DNA from: Rodentibacter genomosp. 1
Lineage (GTDB): Bacteria > Pseudomonadota > Gammaproteobacteria > Enterobacterales > Pasteurellaceae
DNA length: 64,000 bases
NCBI RefSeq assembly: GCF_001999285.1
Contig: NZ_MLHN01000003.1
Location: 124,001-188,000, forward strand
Direction of reading: 5' to 3'
Every line of letters begins with the position of its first letter. The first letter of the stretch is position 1. Shown here one piece after another: positions 59,619-64,000 of the stretch. A program made the translations under genes and the position numbers. Below the pieces are notes generated by a model that was not told the DNA's origin, did no database searches, and worked only from the letters and a program-made list of their open reading frames with translations.

Positions 59619-60974
59619 TTATTTTAGTCTATCTAAAATTTTTTGGTGGATACCGCCAAAACTACCGTTTGACATCACAAGGATATGATCTGTTGGTTGG
59701 GCTTCTTCGACGATCATATTAACCAACTTATCAAGGTTTGCACTCCAATATGCAGGTTGCACACATTGTGAAGCAATTTCTGCGACTTCCCAAGGAATAT
59801 TATCCGGCTGCAACATAAAGACGACATCTGCTCTGCCTAATGCCGGTGCAATTTCATCTTTATGCACGCCCATTTTCATCGTATTTGAACGAGGTTCTAG
59901 TACCGCAAGAATACGGACACCCCCACCGACTTTATCACGCAATGCCGTTAAGGTGGCAAGAATAGCTTCGGGATGATGAGCAAAATCATCGTAAACCGTG
60001 ATACCATTGACTTCCCCTTTCACTTCTAGGCGACGTTTCGCATTAATAAAAGAACCTAATGCTTCACAAGCTTTCTCAACAGATACCCCTACGTGATAAG
60101 CTGCGGCGATTGCCATTAATGCATTATGCATATTATGCACGCCAACTACATTCCATTTTACTTCAGCCACTTTTTCGCCATGATGGAATACCGCAAAATG
60201 GGAAGCGTCAGTTGTTAGACGTTCTGCAAACCATTCCTTATCTTTTCCAAGAAACTGTTGTTCAGACCAACATCCCATAGCTAATGTTTCCTTTACACTT
60301 TGCTCATCAGCAAAAGAAAGAATACGCCCACTACTTGGAATAGTCCGAATCATATGATGAAATTGGCGTTGAATCGCATTCAAATCATCAAAAATATCCG
60401 CATGATCAAAACTGATGTTATTAATAATTAAGGTTTTAGGATTGTAATGCACAAACTTAGAACGCTTATCAAAAAATGCCGTGTCATATTCATCTGCCTC
60501 AATGACAAAAAAATTGCTTTCTCCTAAACGGGCGGAAGTCCAGAAGTTACCGGCAATTCCACCAATTAAAAAGCCGGGTTTTAAGCCGTTTTGTTCCAAG
60601 ATCCAGGTCAGCATACCGGTTGTGGTGGTTTTTCCATGGGTACCTGAAACCGCCAAAACCCAACGATTTCTTAATAAATTATCATGTAGCCATTGTGGGC
60701 CGGAAGTATAAGGCAAACGATTTTCCAATACGTACTCGACACAAGGATTACTACGTTTTAGGGCATTTCCAATCATCACCATATCCGGTGCGGGTTGAAG
60801 TTGTTCAACATCATAATTAGGGATAATATCAATCCCTTGTTCTTGTAAAAAGGTACTCATCGGTGGATAGACATTCGTATCTGATCCCGTCACTTTATAG
60901 CCCATCTGTTTGGCAATCATCGCCACGCCCCCCATAAATGTGCCGCAAATACCTAAAATATGAATATGCTTCAT
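59619..60974 (-). CDS. mpl: Murein tripeptide ligase Mpl
   Basis: Reattaches recycled L-Ala-D-Glu-mDAP to UDP-MurNAc. Mur-ligase architecture: N-terminal Rossmann motif HILGICGTFMGG, P-loop SGTHGKTTT at about 110, VYDDFAHHPEA and a C-terminal domain with VLEPRSNTMKMG. The 451 aa are near E. coli Mpl (457). The preceding gap to metC carries a terminator. Confidence 0.97.
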   Translation of the reverse strand: MKHIHILGICGTFMGGVAMIAKQMGYKVTGSDTNVYPPMSTFLQEQGIDIIPNYDVEQLQPAPDMVMIGNALKRSNPCVEYVLENRLPYTSGPQWLHDNLLRNRWVLAVSGTHGKTTTTGMLTWILEQNGLKPGFLIGGIAGNFWTSARLGESNFFVIEADEYDTAFFDKRSKFVHYNPKTLIINNISFDHADIFDDLNAIQRQFHHMIRTIPSSGRILSFADEQSVKETLAMGCWSEQQFLGKDKEWFAERLTTDASHFAVFHHGEKVAEVKWNVVGVHNMHNALMAIAAAYHVGVSVEKACEALGSFINAKRRLEVKGEVNGITVYDDFAHHPEAILATLTALRDKVGGGVRILAVLEPRSNTMKMGVHKDEIAPALGRADVVFMLQPDNIPWEVAEIASQCVQPAYWSANLDKLVNMIVEEAQPTDHILVMSNGSFGGIHQKILDRLK

Positions 60975-61026
60975 TTGTAATCTCTTTTATAAAAAATGAA
61001 AAATATGATAAATCAACTCAAAGTGT

Positions 61027-61063
61027 GAGTAAACAAAGGCTTATTCTACAAGCCTTTTTACTC
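61027..61063 (-). terminator. Terminator after metC
   Basis: On the minus strand GAGTAAA-AAGGCTT and its complement form a long stem with one bulge and a 7-nt loop, 15 bp after the metC stop. Confidence 0.7.
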
Positions 61064-61076
61064 ATCATAAAACCTG

Positions 61077-62267
61077 TCACGCAATTCGTTCAAAACCGGC
61101 TTTTAAATCATTAATTAATTCATCAGGATCTTCAAAACCAATATGCACACGAATCAGTGAGCCTGTGAGTTTTCTTTTGATACTCGGGCGAATTTTGGCA
61201 ATTTCTTCCGGTTGATTGCATAAAATTAAGGATTCAAATCCTCCCCATGAATATGCCATGGTGAATAGTTTGAAATGATCCATAAATTGGGCGACTTGCT
61301 CATCTGTCAAACGTTGAGTTAATTCAAAGGAAAATAAACCGCTCGAGCCATTAAAATCACGTTGGAAAAATTCATGTCCCGGGCAACTTGGTAAAGCCGG
61401 GTGATAGACTGCCTTCATTTGTGGCTGCTCACTTAACCATTTTGCGATTTTGATACTACTTTCATGATGCTGTTTTAATCGCACCGCTAAAGTGCGAATC
61501 CCTCTTGCCGTCATATAAGCGGAATCCGCATCGACCATTTGCCCCATTAAATAGGAATGCTCTCGTAGCTGATCCCAAGTACGATCATTTGCTACCGCTG
61601 TGCCTATCATCACATCCGAATGCCCCACCAAATATTTCGTCCCAGCTTGAATAGAAATATCAATCCCATGCTCTAATGCTTTAAATAACACACCAGCCGA
61701 CCACGTGTTATCAATCATAATCACAATTTCAGGATTTACCGAACGGGCCACTTTCACGAGAGTCGGAATATCTGGCACTTCCATGGTAATAGAACTTGGT
61801 GATTCTAAAAAAAGAACCTTGGTATTTGGTTGAATAAGCTGGGCGATATTCTCACCAATTAAAGGATCATAATAGGTAGTATCAATCTGCATTTTTTTCA
61901 AAACAATATTGCAGAAATCTTGTGTAGGTTCATAGGCAGCACCGCTCATCAAAATATGATCACCCGTTTTTACAAAAGATAAGATGGTATTTGTCACGGC
62001 AGCTGCCCCACAAGGGTAAAGATAACAGCCTGCCCCCCCTTCCATTTCACACATTAGATCTTGTAACGCAAAATGCGTGAGTGTACCTCTGCGACCATAA
62101 AATAATTCACCTTTATAACGATTTTTCGTGCAGTGTTTTTTATCCGCTATCGTATCAAAAACCAGTGAAGATGCCCGTTGAACAACAGGATTAACTGCCC
62201 CCTGAGAAAATCGTTTATCTCGTCCACTATGGACAAGCAATGTGGATAATGAAGTATTTTTTGACAT
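61077..62267 (-). CDS. metC: Cystathionine beta-lyase
   Basis: PLP enzyme of the Cys/Met metabolism family that cleaves cystathionine to homocysteine in methionine synthesis; 396 aa. Motifs: [14 protein letters not shown], the PLP-anchoring lysine in [17 protein letters not shown], and the C-terminal [17 protein letters not shown], as in enterobacterial MetC. The ATG at 62267 with AGGTGAAATTT is preferred over an in-frame GTG three codons earlier. Confidence 0.93.
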   Translation of the reverse strand: MSKNTSLSTLLVHSGRDKRFSQGAVNPVVQRASSLVFDTIADKKHCTKNRYKGELFYGRRGTLTHFALQDLMCEMEGGAGCYLYPCGAAAVTNTILSFVKTGDHILMSGAAYEPTQDFCNIVLKKMQIDTTYYDPLIGENIAQLIQPNTKVLFLESPSSITMEVPDIPTLVKVARSVNPEIVIMIDNTWSAGVLFKALEHGIDISIQAGTKYLVGHSDVMIGTAVANDRTWDQLREHSYLMGQMVDADSAYMTARGIRTLAVRLKQHHESSIKIAKWLSEQPQMKAVYHPALPSCPGHEFFQRDFNGSSGLFSFELTQRLTDEQVAQFMDHFKLFTMAYSWGGFESLILCNQPEEIAKIRPSIKRKLTGSLIRVHIGFEDPDELINDLKAGFERIA

Positions 62268-62350
62268 AAATTTCACCTAATTTAAACAATACAAACAAGA
62301 TAATGAAACAAAAGCACTATAAAAGTGTGGTTAAATTTTATAGAATGTTG

Positions 62351-62464
62351 CGGCATTGTGTAGCAAATGGGCAAAAACCGAAAATCCCAACAAATGTACG
62401 GATTGTTATATGTATCCCTACAAATGCCCTACAATCACTTTTGTGCAATCGCTACATAATGCCG
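62351..62464. repeat. Dispersed inverted-repeat element, copy C (MITE-like)
   Basis: A 114-bp element whose ends are imperfect inverted repeats: CGGCATTGTGTAGCAAATGG at the left and, reversed, CGGCATTATGTAGCGATTGC at the right. The interior is non-coding and has a second dyad (ACAAATGTACGGATTGTTAT / ATGTATCCCTACAAATG). Related sequence occurs at 39999-40093 and 58910-59027. It lies between divergent metC and the peroxiredoxin gene, which otherwise share a 248-bp gap. Confidence 0.65.
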
Positions 62465-62515
62465 GAATATTACCCGTTTTTTCTATCAATAAACTTTTAA
62501 TAGAGGAATTAGACT

Positions 62516-63118
62516 ATGGTATTAGTAACTCGCCAAGCACCGGATTTTACTTCATCTGCAGTTTTAGGCAATGGTGAAATTGTTGATAATTTTAACTTCA
62601 AAAAACATATTGAAGGAAAAGCAGCCGTAATTTTCTTCTACCCATTAGATTTCACTTTCGTATGTCCGTCTGAATTAATCGCATTCGATCACCGCTATGA
62701 GGAATTCAAAAAACGTGGTGTTGAAGTCGTTGGTGTATCTATTGATTCTCAATTCACCCACAATGCGTGGCGTAATACACCAACTGAAAACGGTGGTATC
62801 GGCCAAGTTAAATATGCGTTAGCCGCTGATATTAAACATGAAATTGCCCAAGCGTACGGCATTGAACATCCAACCGAAGGTGTCGCTCTGCGTGCTTCAT
62901 TCTTAATTGACAAAAATGGTGTTGTTCGCCACCAAATCGTTAATGATCTTCCGTTAGGTCGCAATATTGATGAAATGTTACGTATGGTCGATGCCCTACA
63001 ATTCCACGAAGAACATGGTGATGTTTGTCCTGCCCAATGGGAAAAAGGCAAAGAAGGGATGAAAGATAATCCCGAAGGCGTTGCAAAATACTTAAAACAA
63101 AATGCGGATAAACTTTAA
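62516..63118 (+). CDS. AhpC/Prx1-type 2-Cys peroxiredoxin
   Basis: 200 aa peroxiredoxin. Peroxidatic Cys50 lies in FYPLDFTFVCPSE and resolving Cys171 in EEHGDVCPAQW, a typical 2-Cys arrangement; GGIG (93-96) is present but a C-terminal YF motif is not. It reduces hydrogen or alkyl peroxides with an unidentified reductase (no ahpF is adjacent). GAGG precedes the ATG. Monocistronic, followed by a strong terminator. No OxyR site was identified. Confidence 0.95.
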   Translation: MVLVTRQAPDFTSSAVLGNGEIVDNFNFKKHIEGKAAVIFFYPLDFTFVCPSELIAFDHRYEEFKKRGVEVVGVSIDSQFTHNAWRNTPTENGGIGQVKYALAADIKHEIAQAYGIEHPTEGVALRASFLIDKNGVVRHQIVNDLPLGRNIDEMLRMVDALQFHEEHGDVCPAQWEKGKEGMKDNPEGVAKYLKQNADKL

Positions 63119-63139
63119 TCTTTATCAAATCTTTACAAT

Positions 63140-63164
63140 AAAGCCACATTACGTGGCTTTTTTT
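63140..63164 (+). terminator. Terminator after the peroxiredoxin gene
   Basis: AAAGCCAC and GTGGCTTT with a 5-nt loop, then U4 and more. Confidence 0.9.
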
Positions 63165-63221
63165 ATCACCTGATATCCTTTAGAATAAGTCCATCTCTAA
63201 CCAAAGTGCGGTTAATTTTCT

Positions 63222-63782
63222 ATGAAATTTAATATTCCTACTTTTCTCACAATTTTTCGCGTCGTATTAATTCCTTTTTTTGTGATCACCTTTTATTTGC
63301 CTTTTGAATCTGCCCCATTTATTACCACGCTTATTTTCTTTATTGCCGGTGTAACAGACTGGCTCGATGGTTATCTCGCACGTAAATGGAAACAAACCAC
63401 AAGCTTTGGTGCCTTTTTAGATCCTGTGGCAGATAAAGTCATGGTCGTTGCCGCACTCGTACTTATCGTAGAATATCAACATACCTTTTGGATCACGATT
63501 CCTGCAATCATTATGATCTCTCGTGAAATTATTATTTCAGCCTTGCGTGAATGGATGGCGGAATTGGGGGAACGCAATAAAGTTGCCGTTTCTTGGTTGG
63601 GGAAAGTGAAAACGACTTCTCAAATGCTTGCACTAGGCGGATTATTATGGCGCTATAATATTTATATGGAAATTTCAGCAATTGTCTTACTTTATATTGC
63701 AGCGATTTTAACGGTTTGGTCGATGATTCAATATTTAAAAGTTGCAAAAGAAAATGTGTTAGACGAAATAGAGATGAAGTAA
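63222..63782 (+). CDS. pgsA: CDP-diacylglycerol-glycerol-3-phosphate 3-phosphatidyltransferase
   Basis: Committed step of phosphatidylglycerol synthesis in the inner membrane. The 186 aa carry the CDP-alcohol phosphatidyltransferase motif with Asp46, Asp49, Asp67 and Asp71 (DWLDGYLAR ... [11 protein letters not shown]), and several membrane helices. A single uptake signal sits just upstream (about 63205). Confidence 0.96.
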   Translation: MKFNIPTFLTIFRVVLIPFFVITFYLPFESAPFITTLIFFIAGVTDWLDGYLARKWKQTTSFGAFLDPVADKVMVVAALVLIVEYQHTFWITIPAIIMISREIIISALREWMAELGERNKVAVSWLGKVKTTSQMLALGGLLWRYNIYMEISAIVLLYIAAILTVWSMIQYLKVAKENVLDEIEMK

Positions 63783-63816
63783 AAAAATCGGTACTATATG
63801 TTTATTGAAAATGAAC

Positions 63817-63885
63817 AAAAAAGTGCGGTTAAAATTTTGGGGATGTATACCGTAAACATCACAAAAAACAACCGCACTTTATTTT
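63817..63885. terminator. Inverted uptake-signal pair between pgsA and metF
   Basis: AAAAAAGTGCGGTT and AACCGCACTTTATTTT enclose about 39 nt that include a smaller dyad (GATGT/ACATC). It lies between convergent genes. Confidence 0.75.
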
Positions 63886-63902
63886 ATCCGTTAGAAAACC
63901 GT

Positions 63903-64000
<98 letters not shown>

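Overview
The window is chromosome from a member of the Pasteurellaceae, most like Haemophilus (H. parainfluenzae/H. haemolyticus type) or Aggregatibacter. The 9-bp uptake signal AAGTGCGGT and its complement occur dozens of times, singly and as inverted pairs that double as terminators. Competence genes comNOPQ and comEC carry CRP-S sites, and many gene neighbourhoods match those of H. influenzae. The species itself cannot be fixed from the sequence. No rRNA, tRNA, CRISPR array, insertion sequence or prophage was seen.

Layout. 1-5950: pyruvate dehydrogenase operon aceE-aceF-lpdA (minus; lpdA runs off the left edge). 6262-12376: mgsA, a YdgA-like protein, then a dnaK-dnaJ heat-shock operon with two sigma-32-type promoters and an unusual extra gene (a putative DEDD exonuclease) inserted between dnaK and dnaJ. 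12545-15742: nrdR-ribD-degS-yfbR (minus). 15787-21443: comN-comO-comP-comQ-recC (minus) behind a CRP-S site. 21644-22447: suhB.

22543-27684 is an AT-rich, uptake-signal-free accessory island flanked by two inverted uptake-signal pairs. It holds an XRE regulator, a helix-turn-helix protein fused to a Gly/Ala-rich membrane segment, a partner with an N-terminal membrane helix, an HNH-like protein split by two frame breaks (one exactly at three tandem copies of an 8-bp unit), a YkgJ-type cysteine-cluster protein, and a bacterial voltage-gated channel gene with a 1-bp frameshift. This is the best candidate for an undescribed, possibly defensive system.

27835-30182: HAD phosphatase, ybeY, phoH/ybeZ (minus). 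30391-39240: terC and the long minus-strand block comEC-msbA-lpxK-ycaR-kdsB-uvrC (DNA uptake, lipid A export, KDO activation, excision repair). 39500-42105: dksA, pcnB (probable AUU start), folK. 42170-46852: a small coiled-coil gene, serC, hisC, tpx, serS. 47049-50836: a YdcH-like gene, rpsO, then a small regulon in which a MarR regulator, two acetyltransferases and an unlinked membrane-protein promoter share the same operator. 50876-58819: hldE divergent from lpxL, then parE, parC, gltS. 59031-64000: a DUF2301-like membrane protein, mpl, metC, an AhpC-type peroxiredoxin, pgsA and the 3' end of metF.

Most of the window is housekeeping DNA with tight operons and short intergenic gaps. The unusual material is the island, the gene between dnaK and dnaJ, the MarR regulon, and a dispersed inverted-repeat element found near dksA, gltS and metC.
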